A stretch of 27,375 bases of DNA from Chloroflexota bacterium (GTDB taxonomy: Bacteria > Chloroflexota > FW602-bin22 > JACPRP01), in the NCBI GenBank assembly GCA_016210495.1, contig JACQUC010000039.1, forward strand, positions 1 to 27,375, written 5' to 3'. The notes beneath the pieces were generated by a model. It did not search any database. It saw only the letters and a list, made by a program, of their open reading frames with translations, and had not been told where the DNA came from. Within the stretch, counting starts at the first letter, position 1; each line of letters opens with the position of its first letter. Shown here piece by piece: positions 1-7,338 of the stretch. Both the position numbers and the translations under genes were made by a program.

Positions 1-235
1 AGCGCCAGGTATCCTTTCCCGCGCGCGTGTTGGTGGTCTGGGTCGACCAGAGCATTTGATCTCCATCAGGCTGGGCGACACCCGCCGCTTTGACCCAACT
101 GTCGTAGAGCTGGCCTCCCCTAGCAATGATGTCCGGAGGCGTATCCCCACGGGGAGCTGCCAGCGCGAAGCCCCCAAGAACCAGAACAGACAGCGTCAGC
201 AAACACACTATGAACAGAGCCAACCGTACGTTCAC
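1..235 (-). CDS. Exported protein, probable c-type cytochrome (N-terminal part, cut by window edge)
   Basis: The reading frame runs off the left edge, so only the first 78 residues are visible. They begin MNVRLALFIVCLLTL and form a clear signal peptide (basic start, hydrophobic core to about residue 24, ALA-A cleavage site), so the protein is exported. The mature part reads RGGQLYDSWVKAAGV and then LWSTQTTNTRAGKDTWR. From memory this resembles exported haem proteins in which a CxxCH haem site follows soon after; that site would lie outside the window and is not seen. The GTG start at 235 is chosen because AAGGAGGAG (about 245-253) sits nine bases upstream and the signal peptide starts there. 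Cytochrome identity is inference; an exported protein is well supported. Confidence 0.7.
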   Translation of the reverse strand, partial: MNVRLALFIVCLLTLSVLVLGGFALAAPRGDTPPDIIARGGQLYDSWVKAAGVAQPDGDQMLWSTQTTNTRAGKDTWR

Positions 236-244
236 GTTAATTTT

Positions 245-253
245 CTCCTCCTT
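245..253 (-). promoter_or_regulatory. Ribosome binding site for the exported protein
   Basis: Read on the minus strand this is AAGGAGGAG, followed after about nine bases by the GTG start at 235. It decides the start of the exported protein. Confidence 0.7.
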
Positions 254-280
254 GCCGAAATATTGCAGTCAAACCGACGT

Positions 281-317
281 TCAGGCCAGCGGAGCCCGCA
301 TCGCCAGATCACCTCCT
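281..317 (-). promoter_or_regulatory. Perfect Shine-Dalgarno with six-codon leader ORF (MRAPLA)
   Basis: On the minus strand 317-308 reads AGGAGGTGAT, the full complement of the usual 16S rRNA 3' end. After six bases comes ATG (301-299) and the mini-ORF MRAPLA ending in TGA at 281, about 45 bases before the GTG of the exported protein. This could be a leader peptide that couples or tunes translation, a standby ribosome site, or chance. No terminator-like hairpin was found between it and the gene. Confidence 0.35.
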
Positions 318-751
318 AACCTAGTAGAGGCCGAAGTTTCTTCAAAGCGGCCATCAGGCCCCGCATCCCCCTAGACTAACCCGGGCCAAAGGCGAGCCAT
401 CCACCGTTTGAAGTCAAATCACGGTCCCAGGCGCAAACCATGGCGACGAAGCGCTAGCCACCCTGCGAGACCAAGAACCAGGGCACAGGGAAAACTCGGC
501 GGGAGACTGGCAAAGGGGCACAGTGATGGGTTGCACAAAGGGCGATAAGGCCGCCACGGCACGCGCGTGCCATCAGCATATGGACTCCTCAAGGCAGTGT
601 GGGCGACTTGGCCACTGTGGCACAACGGCGTGCGGAAGATATCATACAGGGCGCGTCAACAACAGGTCAATAGCCCGCTGGTAGTGGCCCATATGAATAG
701 GGTCGTGAGAAGGACCTTCCCTATGCCTCGCGGGGCATGGCGAAAAAATAG

Positions 752-795
752 GCGGGACTCCTCTGCCACTTCCGGAGGCGGCATAAGAGTCCCGC
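752..795. repeat. Long-stem inverted repeat
   Basis: GCGGGACTC at 752-760 is perfectly complementary to GAGTCCCGC at 787-795, with 26 bases between that can form a partial inner stem (TGCC against GGC). There is no T-tract on either side, so it is not a typical intrinsic terminator. It may be part of a structured RNA or a decayed mobile end. Confidence 0.4.
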
Positions 796-850
796 TCTGT
801 CTGCAAACTGCTCTAACTTGTGTGCTCTGTCTGGTCCTTTGACCTCCACT

Positions 851-872
851 GCGCCTTATGGCGCTTCTTCTT
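851..872 (+). terminator. Weak terminator-like hairpin
   Basis: GCGCC (851-855), loop TTAT, GGCGC (860-864), then TTCTTCTT. The stem is only five pairs and no gene is recognised upstream on the plus strand, so it is a weak candidate. Confidence 0.2.
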
Positions 873-1255
873 GCACCAGGAGTGCCAGGTAATCGTCCTC
901 TTACCTACACTATGTCATTAGAGTACCGACAGATTTGCACGCGAGGCCACTGCGTGTCAGGAGAAGCATCCTGAGTGAGTTGCGGGATACTGGGCCATCA
1001 CCTCCCGAGAAGCTAGCCAACACGAACTGACCATCGGGCTTGATGGCCGGTTTCGCTACTAGCTCCCCGAGGTACTAGCGACCAGATTCGCGTTGCCGTT
1101 TCACGTTCGGCTCGGCGTCCCTCGGATCAAAGCTTCCATCAAACAGGTCGTATTCAGCTTGTGTATCCGAAGGTTACCATTGCGCGGGCGCCAGTGCAAC
1201 GTCTAGTTGTGACAGAGATTCAAGTCGAGGCTTTGTGTGGTTTCTACAACAGACC

Positions 1256-1579
1256 CTACGTCTTCTCGAATCTCTCGACGTCGAGGACGAAGACGACGGC
1301 CCCGCCGGCCCTGATTTCGATTGGCGATGGCATGTAGCCGTATGTGGGAACGAATGACGTTGGTACTACGGTCTCGACGTGCGAATGGCAATTCTCGCGG
1401 ATCAACGCGACGACATCGTCTACCTTTTCGCGTTGGACGCCGATGACAAGCGTGGCATTGCCATCGCGCAAGAAACCCCCGCTAGAGCTTAATTTTGTCG
1501 CGTGGAACGACCTGGCCACAAGCGCGTCGATCAACCTGCCGCTATCGCCTTCTCGGACGACGGCAATGACCAGCTTCAT
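1256..1579 (-). CDS. darA: Cyclic-di-AMP receptor, DarA/PstA family (CdAR)
   Basis: A 107-residue PII-like protein, close to the usual ~109 residues of DarA (YaaQ). It would bind the second messenger c-di-AMP as a trimer in the cytosol; downstream partners are unknown for the family. Seen in the sequence: an N-terminal beta strand MKLVIAVVREGD, the conserved loop SSSGGFLRDGNATLVIGV (family signature with Thr/Ser-Gly-Gly-Phe-Leu and Gly-Asn-x-Thr), a helix with VDDVVALIREN, and the C-terminal AVVFVLDVERFE strand. The start at 1579 is preferred over one 14 codons upstream because GGAGGAGAC lies directly before it. It follows the acyl-CoA ligase by 22 bases and is therefore probably co-transcribed with it, an unusual place: in Firmicutes darA usually sits next to tmk, holB and ricT, whose relatives here are 23 kb away. 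Confidence 0.9.
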   Translation of the reverse strand: MKLVIAVVREGDSGRLIDALVARSFHATKLSSSGGFLRDGNATLVIGVQREKVDDVVALIRENCHSHVETVVPTSFVPTYGYMPSPIEIRAGGAVVFVLDVERFEKT

Positions 1580-1601
1580 GTCTCCTCCTGATGGCCCCGA
1601 T

Positions 1602-3194
1602 TCAGTTGACCCTCTTTTCACGTCCCGCCCAGTATCTGTCGCGTAGGGTGCCCTTGAGGACCTTGCCGGTGCCTGTCTTGGGCAAGCTGTCGATGAATTC
1701 GATAGACTTGGGCAGCTTGAACTTCGCCAATCTGGTGCGGCAATAGTCGATCAGCTCAGGCTCGGTGGCCTGCCGGCCCGGCTTCAGCACCACGATGGCT
1801 TTGGGCACTTCGCCCCATTTCGGGTCCGGTACCGCTATTACTGCGTTCTCGAGCACGGCGGGATGTGAATAGAGCACGTCCTCAATCTCTACAGAGGCGA
1901 TGTTTTCGCCGCCGCTGATGATGATGTCTTTCTTGCGATCGACGATGAGCATGTAGTTCTCCTCGTCAACTGTTGCCAGGTCGCCGGTGTGAAACCAGCC
2001 GTCGACGATCACCCTGGCCGTCTCAACCGGGTCCTTCCAGTAACCCTGCATGACGTTATTGCCCCTGGCGACTATCTCGCCTATAGACTTGCCATCGTTC
2101 TTGACGTCAGCTCCATCCTCGTCGACCACTCTTAGTTCCACTCCGATTACGTCGAAGCCCGTACGGGCCTTGATGCGAAATATCTCGTCCTGGGGCAGGC
2201 CCCCGAGGTGTGATTTGACCTTGGCCATGGCAAGGCCGGGGCTGGTTTCGGTGGTGCCGTAGCCAGAGAAACAGTCGACGCCAAATCTCTCTGCCGCTGC
2301 CCTAAGAAAGGAAGCCGGCGGGGGCGAGCCGCCGACGAGCAGTCTGGAGAAACTGGTGACATCGTACTCTTCAGCGTCTGGGAAGTTGAGCAAGGCGTTG
2401 AGCATGGTGGGAACCATCGCCGAGATGGTCACACGCTCTCGCTCGATCAGCTCGAAAACCTTTTGAGGGTCGAACGCTCGCACGAGGACGTTGGTGCCGC
2501 CAACGCAGGTCAAGAAGTGCGGCGTGCCCCAGCCGTTCACGTGAAACAGCGGTACCACCTGCAGGAAGACGTCGCCATCGCGAAGTTCGAGCCCGTAAAC
2601 GAAAGAGAACGCGTTGAGGTAGAGATTGCGGTGTGTCAGCATGACTCCCTTGGGCTTGCCGGTCGTGCCGCTGGTGTAAAATATCTCGGCCAGGTCATTC
2701 TCGTCCATCGGGGGCTGCGGAGGTGAGGCAACAGAAGCCGAGGCCAGCAGGGTCTCATAGTCCATCCAATCGCAGGTCTCCGGACTATCGCCATCCCCCA
2801 TCAGGACGAACTCGCGAACTGTCTCCAACCTGCCGAGCACGGGCCCAATTAGTGTCAACAGGTCTCGGTCGACAAAAAGCACGCTTGCTTCGGCGTGGTT
2901 GACTATCCACGCAAGCTCCTCGGCACTGAGGCGAGCGTTGAGGGGGACGATGACAGCGCCAATCTGCACCACCCCGTAGTAGGCCTCGAGGAGGCGATGG
3001 CAGTTGAAGCTCAAAAACGATACGCGGTCGCCCTTTTTGACGCCTATATCAAGCAGGGCGTTGGATAGACGGTTGACCCTTGTGCCGTACTCGGCGTAGG
3101 TGAACCGCCTCTCTCCGCAAACGACAGCCGTCTTGTTGGGGTACAACTTGACGGCCCGTCCCAGAAAGCGGGTGACGAGCATAGGCACGATCAT
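1602..3194 (-). CDS. Acyl-CoA ligase (ANL superfamily, fatty-acid/aryl type)
   Basis: A full-length 530-residue AMP-forming acyl-CoA synthetase. It would activate a carboxylic acid with ATP to the acyl-adenylate and transfer it to CoA. Visible motifs: phosphate-binding loop YTSGTTGKPKG at residues 173-183; the adenine-site motif GYGTTETSP; the hinge region DGWFHTGDL and VDRKKDIIISGGENI; and the C-terminal catalytic lysine in LPKTGTGKVLK. Nothing needed for activity is missing. The ATG at 3194 lies one base after the stop of the aldolase gene, so the two are translationally coupled; a second ATG four codons in is possible. It resembles medium/long-chain FadD-type ligases, but the acid substrate cannot be decided from sequence. 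Its neighbours (an aldolase/thiolase-fold protein and DarA) do not identify it. Confidence 0.92.
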   Translation of the reverse strand: MIVPMLVTRFLGRAVKLYPNKTAVVCGERRFTYAEYGTRVNRLSNALLDIGVKKGDRVSFLSFNCHRLLEAYYGVVQIGAVIVPLNARLSAEELAWIVNHAEASVLFVDRDLLTLIGPVLGRLETVREFVLMGDGDSPETCDWMDYETLLASASVASPPQPPMDENDLAEIFYTSGTTGKPKGVMLTHRNLYLNAFSFVYGLELRDGDVFLQVVPLFHVNGWGTPHFLTCVGGTNVLVRAFDPQKVFELIERERVTISAMVPTMLNALLNFPDAEEYDVTSFSRLLVGGSPPPASFLRAAAERFGVDCFSGYGTTETSPGLAMAKVKSHLGGLPQDEIFRIKARTGFDVIGVELRVVDEDGADVKNDGKSIGEIVARGNNVMQGYWKDPVETARVIVDGWFHTGDLATVDEENYMLIVDRKKDIIISGGENIASVEIEDVLYSHPAVLENAVIAVPDPKWGEVPKAIVVLKPGRQATEPELIDYCRTRLAKFKLPKSIEFIDSLPKTGTGKVLKGTLRDRYWAGREKRVN

Positions 3195-3195
3195 T

Positions 3196-3990
3196 CTAAG
3201 CTTCGCCGTTCTTGACGCTCATCAGAAGGTCGTTGGCTTCTTTGACGGTCGCATTCGCGTGGACAATGGCCTGAAGCGCCCTCGCCACGGCCACAGGATG
3301 CTGGCTCTGCCAGACGTTGCGGCCGAGATTCAGGCCTATGGCTCCGCGCTGCATGCCATCGTGCACGAACTGCAGCACCTCGAGCTCGGTCTCGCACTTG
3401 GGACCGCCGGCCATAACCACAGGAACGGGGCAGCCCTCCACGACCTTCTCGAAGTTCTCGCACCAATAGGTCTTCACCACACAGGCGCCGAGCTCCGCGG
3501 CGATGCGACAGCACAGGGCCAGATAACGGGCCTCTCTCTTCTCCAGTTCCTTGCCAACGGCGGTGACGGCCATTACCGGGATGCCGCAGTTCTCGCAATC
3601 ATCCACGAGCTTGGCCAGATTCATCAACGACTGGTGCTCGTATTCGGAGCCAACGAAAATGGACATCCCGACGGCAGAGGCGTTGAGGCGCAGGACCTCT
3701 TGCGCAGAGGTCGTGATCCCCTCGTTAGCGAGATCATCGCTAACGATGCTGGTCCCGCCGGATACCCTGAGAATGATAGGTTTGGTGTTGCTCGGATCTA
3801 TGCAGGATCGCAAAACACCCCTCGTGACAAAAAGGGCGTCACAGTAGGGGAGCAGCGGCGCTACCGTTTCGCCAGGCCTCTCCAGCTTGTGTGTAGGCCC
3901 CTGAAAATAGCCGTGGTCAATCGGCATAAAGAAGCAGTGACCATCGGGCTGGATAAGCCGCGAGAGTCGGTTTTTCATTCCCCAATCCAT
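3196..3990 (-). CDS. Class I aldolase of the DeoC/FbaB/LsrF family
   Basis: A 264-residue TIM-barrel Schiff-base aldolase. Relatives include LsrF (3-hydroxy-5-phosphonooxypentane-2,4-dione thiolase), archaeal-type fructose-bisphosphate aldolase and the archaeal ADH synthase. Seen: the N-terminal FMPIDHG motif with Asp25, the Schiff-base lysine Lys173 in VVKTYW, and the phosphate-binding CPVPVVMAGGPK followed by GLNLGRNVWQ. Length fits LsrF and FbaB alike, and I cannot separate them; an LsrF-like role in autoinducer-2 breakdown would be odd without lsrK or lsrG nearby. The ATG at 3990 has GAGGAGGT six bases upstream. It is the first gene of a three-gene operon with the acyl-CoA ligase and darA, behind an extended -10 promoter. 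Confidence 0.85.
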   Translation of the reverse strand: MDWGMKNRLSRLIQPDGHCFFMPIDHGYFQGPTHKLERPGETVAPLLPYCDALFVTRGVLRSCIDPSNTKPIILRVSGGTSIVSDDLANEGITTSAQEVLRLNASAVGMSIFVGSEYEHQSLMNLAKLVDDCENCGIPVMAVTAVGKELEKREARYLALCCRIAAELGACVVKTYWCENFEKVVEGCPVPVVMAGGPKCETELEVLQFVHDGMQRGAIGLNLGRNVWQSQHPVAVARALQAIVHANATVKEANDLLMSVKNGEA

Positions 3991-4025
3991 TGGGATACCT
4001 CCTCGAATGTCGTTTATTGTTCTGG

Positions 4026-4034
4026 ATTATAGCA
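4026..4034 (-). promoter_or_regulatory. Extended -10 promoter of the aldolase-ligase-darA operon
   Basis: On the minus strand 4034-4026 reads TGCTATAAT: a perfect TATAAT preceded by the extended -10 TG. No good -35 box is seen at the right distance, as is common for extended -10 promoters. Predicted transcription start is near 4019, giving a short leader before the ATG at 3990. Confidence 0.6.
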
Positions 4035-4202
4035 GGACGGCTCATTCGATAAAAGAGGTTCGGCAATAATCGCCTACAGCGGAGCAGGCGATGCTGGCCC
4101 AACTCTCCAGTGACGTAGTGTCAAGCATCAAACGCGACACCCTCCTATCCAACTTAGGTCAAAGCCTAGTGCATAATCAAGCAGCATCTGCGGTGACATC
4201 CC

Positions 4203-4229
4203 GTAGGGGCAACCCTGCGTGGTTGCCCC
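4203..4229. repeat. Dispersed palindrome, family B copy 1
   Basis: GTAGGGGCAACC, six-base loop CTGCGT, GGTTGCCCC. In reverse orientation it matches the copy at 26890-26916 with a single base difference over 27 bases, and that difference is in the loop. It belongs with families A, C and D, which share the GTAGGGGC or CTACG border. Confidence 0.75.
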
Positions 4230-4250
4230 GTAGCCTCCAGGCAGGCTACG
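4230..4250. repeat. Dispersed palindrome, family D
   Basis: GTAGCCT (4230-4236), loop of six, AGGCTAC (4243-4249) then G. It directly abuts family B copy 1 and also ends in CTACG. Only one copy is seen in this window. Confidence 0.45.
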
Positions 4251-4423
4251 TCATTCCCGACAATGCTGTCTGCGAGCGCACTAGGCGCCTTCCGCTTGCG
4301 AGAGGCGAAGGTGTAAGAGGGGGCAACATCTGTACCAGGAAGTGCAGAGGCTGCGATGGCACGTCTTGTGCAATAGTGCCGTAGCGCAAACAAAGAAGTT
4401 TTCTAACTCAGGAGCAGCAAACA

Positions 4424-5473
4424 GTGGTTCCAAACCGCAGACTGCAGGCCAAGGAGACGGCACTTACGCTGGCCGTTGCGGGTGACGTTATGTTGGGTCG
4501 GTTGATAAATGAAGTAATGAGTCGTCGTGGTCCGCTCTTCCCCTGGGGCAACACGATCGAGCTGCTGAGGAATGCCGATCTCACACTCGTGAACCTGGAG
4601 TGCGTCATCGCAGCTACCGGCAAGCCGTGGACGCGAACACCAAAGGTCTTCCATTTCAGAGCGGATCCAGTGGCAATGAGGGTTCTTGAGGTTGCCGAGG
4701 TTGACTGCGTTTCTCTGGCCAACAATCATTCGCTGGACTTCCAGGAGGATGCTCTACTGGAAATGCTGGGCCGGCTGGATGCGGCCCACATCGCGCACGC
4801 CGGAGCAGGACGGAACCTGGAGGAGGCAGAGCGTCCCGCCTGGCTCACGGCGAAGGGGCGCAAGATAGCGGTGGTCTCGTTTACCGACAACGAGCCCGAA
4901 TGGGCGGCGACAGCTCGGTCGCCCGGAGTCAACTTCGTGCCGATTAGCACTACCGGCAGGAAGTTCGCGCGCCTGCTCGAAAGCGTCCAGCGTGCGAGAG
5001 AGGGCGGTGCGGACCTCGTGATCGTTTCGGCCCATTGGGGGCCGAATATGCGCGAGAGGCCGTCGTCGGCATTCGTTGCCTTCGCTCACGCCCTGATGGA
5101 CGCGGGCGTCGACATTTTCCACGGGCACAGCGCACATATATTTCAGGGAATCGAGATCTACAAGGGCAAACCAATCCTGTACGATTCAGGCGACTTCGTG
5201 GACGATTACGCGGTGGATCCGGACCTGCGCAATGACCAATCGGCGCTCTTTCGCCTGGAGATCGGCGACACTGGAATCGACCGCATCGACATATTTCCGG
5301 TGTTGATCGACAATTTCCAGGTCAATCTGGCCGAGGGGCGGGATTTCCAGGAGATTGCCGATCGAATGCGGCGCTTGTGCGCCGAGATGGGCACGGACGT
5401 GGTCGTGGTCGACACGCACTTGGAGATCGCCATCTCGACCGACCGGCGCGGTGTGGCGGAGCGGGCAGCCTGA
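4424..5473 (+). CDS. CapA-family protein (poly-gamma-glutamate capsule/metallophosphatase fold)
   Basis: A 349-residue member of the PGA_cap family, a calcineurin-like metallophosphoesterase fold. Family members include CapA/PgsA, involved in poly-gamma-glutamate capsule export, but most bacterial homologues have no known substrate. Metal-site motifs visible in order: GDVMLGR (Asp21), NLEC (57-60), LANNHSLD (about 98-105), SAHWG, and HGHSAHIFQGIEIYKG followed by YDSGDFVDDY. No signal peptide or lipobox is seen, unlike membrane-anchored CapA, so it is probably cytosolic or the export signal is missing. The GTG start at 4424 is supported by AGGAG nine bases upstream. The other capsule genes (capB, capC) are absent, so a capsule role should not be assumed. 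Confidence 0.85.
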   Translation: MVPNRRLQAKETALTLAVAGDVMLGRLINEVMSRRGPLFPWGNTIELLRNADLTLVNLECVIAATGKPWTRTPKVFHFRADPVAMRVLEVAEVDCVSLANNHSLDFQEDALLEMLGRLDAAHIAHAGAGRNLEEAERPAWLTAKGRKIAVVSFTDNEPEWAATARSPGVNFVPISTTGRKFARLLESVQRAREGGADLVIVSAHWGPNMRERPSSAFVAFAHALMDAGVDIFHGHSAHIFQGIEIYKGKPILYDSGDFVDDYAVDPDLRNDQSALFRLEIGDTGIDRIDIFPVLIDNFQVNLAEGRDFQEIADRMRRLCAEMGTDVVVVDTHLEIAISTDRRGVAERAA

Positions 5474-5500
5474 GATCCGACACACATACGCTTCATGCTA

Positions 5501-5983
5501 TCAGGGACGATGAAGGAATAAGCGCGCGGATCTCCAACCCTCGGACACGGCTAGGGGTAGTATCACCAAGTTGAGTCCTGCCGACGACAGACACCAGAAG
5601 CACCAGGCCTTGACCTTGGCCGCCTGCTCCCAGGTCAGGAAAACGCTGGCGACGAAAGCCGCCAGCGAGATGGCCGAGAGACCCAGGGACTGCATCTGCC
5701 GGCGCTGTGGTGGCTTATTGCCTGGCCAGATCGCAAGGGCGGCCATGGCCGCATAGCCGAGCGCCCCGACGGCGGCGTTGGGGATGCCAAAGTGCTTGGC
5801 GTGCGCCGAGCGGCCCACGATGTCGCAGCCTCGCCCAAAGAATGGACAGATCAGGGAATCTGTGAGCCCTTCATGGTAGGCGTACATATAAAGGGCGTCG
5901 GCAATTCCCACCAAAGAGAGAACCGCGATAGCCAGTCTGGCTATGATTCCACTGTGCGGTGGCCGGTTCGTAGTCTCGTGCAC
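5501..5983 (-). CDS. Vitamin K epoxide reductase (VKOR) family protein
   Basis: A 160-residue membrane protein with four predicted membrane segments (about 12-32, 68-86, 100-118, 128-146). VKOR proteins reoxidise DsbA-like thiol oxidases and pass electrons to quinones, driving disulfide formation outside the membrane. The loop cysteines are present as Cys46 and Cys53 (CPFFGRGCDIV), and the quinone-side CxxC as Cys128-Phe-Trp-Cys131. There is no fused thioredoxin domain, so a separate DsbA-like partner is needed; none is in the window. The GTG start at 5983 follows GGAGGG by five bases. It converges with the CapA-family gene, with only 27 bases between the stops and no clear terminator. Confidence 0.88.
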   Translation of the reverse strand: MHETTNRPPHSGIIARLAIAVLSLVGIADALYMYAYHEGLTDSLICPFFGRGCDIVGRSAHAKHFGIPNAAVGALGYAAMAALAIWPGNKPPQRRQMQSLGLSAISLAAFVASVFLTWEQAAKVKAWCFWCLSSAGLNLVILPLAVSEGWRSARLFLHRP

Positions 5984-6206
5984 TTCGACCCTCCAGTGGC
6001 ACGCTTCGCACCCCTTGGCCCACTTAGTCTTTCGCAGGTTGGCTGCGACGAGGCGCCCCGCCCCAAAGGGCGAGGAAACCTCGCCCTACGCTGTTCCACT
6101 TGGCTCCGAAAACTAGTTACCTTTTGTTTGTCTTGCAAAAGACGTGCCAGAGTTCTTGATGACGATTTGCTGTCAAATTGGAATCTTGCTTGATTGCCTG
6201 GCCGCG
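5984..6206. other. Intergenic gap upstream of the VKOR gene
   Basis: Between the divergent VKOR gene and the receiver-gene promoter. No gene is seen. It contains the family A palindrome at 6068-6090. Confidence 0.45.
6068..6090. repeat. Dispersed palindrome, family A copy 1
   Basis: GGGCGAGG, loop AAA, CCTCGCCC, then TACG. The stem is eight perfect pairs. Other family A copies are at 16181-16204, 16228-16251 and 22643-22666; this copy has loop AAA instead of AGA and one C fewer before TACG. Confidence 0.75.
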
Positions 6207-6236
6207 TTGACGAGCTAATTCGCAACGTGGTATGAT
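6207..6236 (+). promoter_or_regulatory. SigA-type promoter of the receiver-protein gene
   Basis: TTGACG (6207-6212), an 18-base spacer, TATGAT (6231-6236). Predicted start is near 6243, leaving a leader of about 180 bases before the receiver gene. That leader contains a half copy of palindrome family C. Confidence 0.55.
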
Positions 6237-6292
6237 GGAAAGCACACTGGTTGGAATGCCCTGTTATGACTGGTTTCCCACGGCTCGGGGAG

Positions 6293-6308
6293 GCGTAGGG
6301 CGGACAGG
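6293..6308. repeat. Half copy of palindrome family C
   Basis: GCGTAGGGCGGACAGG matches the CTACG-bordered half of family C in reverse orientation (compare 16145-16157), but the complementary arm is missing downstream. It is probably a decayed copy. Confidence 0.35.
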
Positions 6309-6424
6309 TATGAACGAGCCGTTGAGAGGCGCCTTGATTCAGGCCGCCCCTTGGCGTTTCGCAGCCAACGATGAAGCTGGGCCAGGCAGGCTCTGACGGC
6401 AAGAAAGGCACGGTGAGGACAGGG

Positions 6425-6874
6425 ATGGAAGAGAAGATCGTACTTTTGGTGGAGGACAACCCCGTCGACGAGGCACTGACGTTACGCGCCTTCAGGAAGA
6501 ACAACATCGTGAATGGAGTGGTCGTGGCGCGTGATGGAGTCGAGGCCCTGGACTACTTGTTTGGAACGGGGAGCTACGAGGGCCGCGATCTACGGAAGAT
6601 GCCGGTTGTCATCTTGCTTGATCTGAAGCTGCCAAGGGTCGATGGCCTCGAGGTGCTGCGACGGGCGCGCGGCGACGAAAGAACCGCATTGCTGCCTGTG
6701 GTGATTCTCACGTCTTCTAGCGAGGAGCAGGACGTGATCTCCAGTTACAGACTCGGCACCAACAGCTACGTTCGCAAGCCGGTGGACTTCGAGCAGTTTG
6801 CCGACGCCGTGCGGCAGCTCGGGCTGTATTGGATGGTTCTAAACGAGGCTGCGCCGACTGTGGGAGGCAGATAA
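6425..6874 (+). CDS. Stand-alone response regulator receiver protein (Rcp1-like)
   Basis: A 149-residue single-domain receiver with no output domain. It would take a phosphoryl group from a histidine kinase and act by protein contact or as a phosphate shuttle. All receiver landmarks are present: acidic pocket Glu10-Asp11 in VEDN, phosphoacceptor Asp66 in LLDLKLP, Thr96 in ILTSS and Lys118 in RKPVDF. The insertion between beta3 and beta4 and the sequence EDNPVDEALTLRAFRKNN are typical of the Rcp1 type that partners phytochrome-like or PAS kinases. The start at 6425 is preferred over one 18 codons upstream because the receiver fold begins there and GAGGACAGGG precedes it. Immediately downstream lie relics of a kinase locus, so its natural partner may have been lost. 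Confidence 0.92.
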   Translation: MEEKIVLLVEDNPVDEALTLRAFRKNNIVNGVVVARDGVEALDYLFGTGSYEGRDLRKMPVVILLDLKLPRVDGLEVLRRARGDERTALLPVVILTSSSEEQDVISSYRLGTNSYVRKPVDFEQFADAVRQLGLYWMVLNEAAPTVGGR

Positions 6875-6891
6875 TCGGGAGGGAATACGGA

Positions 6892-7338
6892 ATGATGCTC
6901 CCAATTCCAAATTATGAAATCATAGAGAAGATAGGGGAAGGCCCGCAAGCCGCTATTTATAAGGCATACCACAAGAGGGACCCGGACCGCCTGCTCGTGC
7001 TCAAAGTTCTGAAAGAGACCTCTCTGTCCGACAATCAGAAATCGCTGTTCAGGCAGAAAATCGAACACCTCAGGGTCCTGGACGACCCCCAAGTGATTAC
7101 ACCCATTTCGTTCGACGCGAAGGACGGTATCTGCTTCATAGTCCAGGACTATTTTGACGGGGTAACACTCGATGGGCTGATGCAGGCGCGTCACGTAATG
7201 CCCTTGGAAGATTTCTTCACCATTGCCTGTAACCTGGCCCGGACTCTGGATAAGGTCCACGAGGCAGGGATTATCCACGGCGGCATCAAACCTCACAATA
7301 TACTCGCTGGGAGATGCGTCGAGAGCAGGTCAACCTGA
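6892..7338 (+). pseudogene. Ser/Thr protein kinase-like N-terminal fragment, truncated by deletion
   Basis: The first 140 or so residues of a eukaryotic-like kinase domain. Seen: YEIIEKIGEGPQAAIYKA (glycine loop with one glycine lost), the ATP lysine Lys38 in LVLKVLK, and the catalytic-loop position IIHGGIKPHNIL at about 127-138. There the usual H-x-D reads HGG, so the catalytic aspartate is absent. Homology stops at about residue 140, followed by the unrelated tail RCVESRST. Activation loop and C-lobe are missing. The start has GGGAGGG eight bases upstream. The sequence resembles the kinase head of very large kinase/ATPase/GAF/histidine-kinase hybrid proteins. The fragment is joined out of frame to the histidine-kinase tail that follows, near 7305-7313. 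Confidence 0.8.

Larger units (their letters stand above)
318..1255. other. About 940 bases without a recognisable gene
   Basis: I find no protein family, tRNA or rRNA here on either strand. The short open frames (for example 567-842 plus, 419-625 minus) have no family resemblance and low-complexity Arg/Pro/Ser content expected of GC-rich noncoding DNA. What it does hold: a 9-bp stem at 752-795, a small palindrome at 723-738, a weak hairpin plus T-rich tract at 851-872, and on the minus strand between about 1170 and 1075 a stop-bounded stretch containing YDLFDGSFDPRDAEPNVKR that looks more protein-like than its surroundings and may be a gene relic of unknown origin. Confidence 0.5.
4035..4423. 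other. Intergenic gap with palindromic repeats
   Basis: Divergent gap between the aldolase operon and the capA-like gene. No gene is seen. It holds the family B and family D hairpins (4203-4250), the aldolase promoter, and the ribosome site AGGAG (4410-4414) for the CapA-family gene. Confidence 0.5.

Noticed and set aside
306..320. ATCACCTCCT on the plus strand resembling the 3' end of 16S rRNA
   Set aside because: The upstream sequence does not match 16S rRNA (no GGTGCGGCTGG before it). It is better read as a Shine-Dalgarno on the other strand.
723..750. Palindrome ATGCC...GGCAT followed by an A-run, as a terminator
   Set aside because: The run is A on the plus strand, and on the minus strand the T-run precedes the hairpin, so neither orientation fits a terminator.
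3100..4032. Open frame of 310 codons on the plus strand over the aldolase gene
   Set aside because: It is the antisense of a clear aldolase gene and shows no family features; GC-rich coding DNA often leaves the opposite strand open.
4424..5473. Capsule biosynthesis locus
   Set aside because: Only the CapA-family gene is present, with no capB/capC/capD or export signal.
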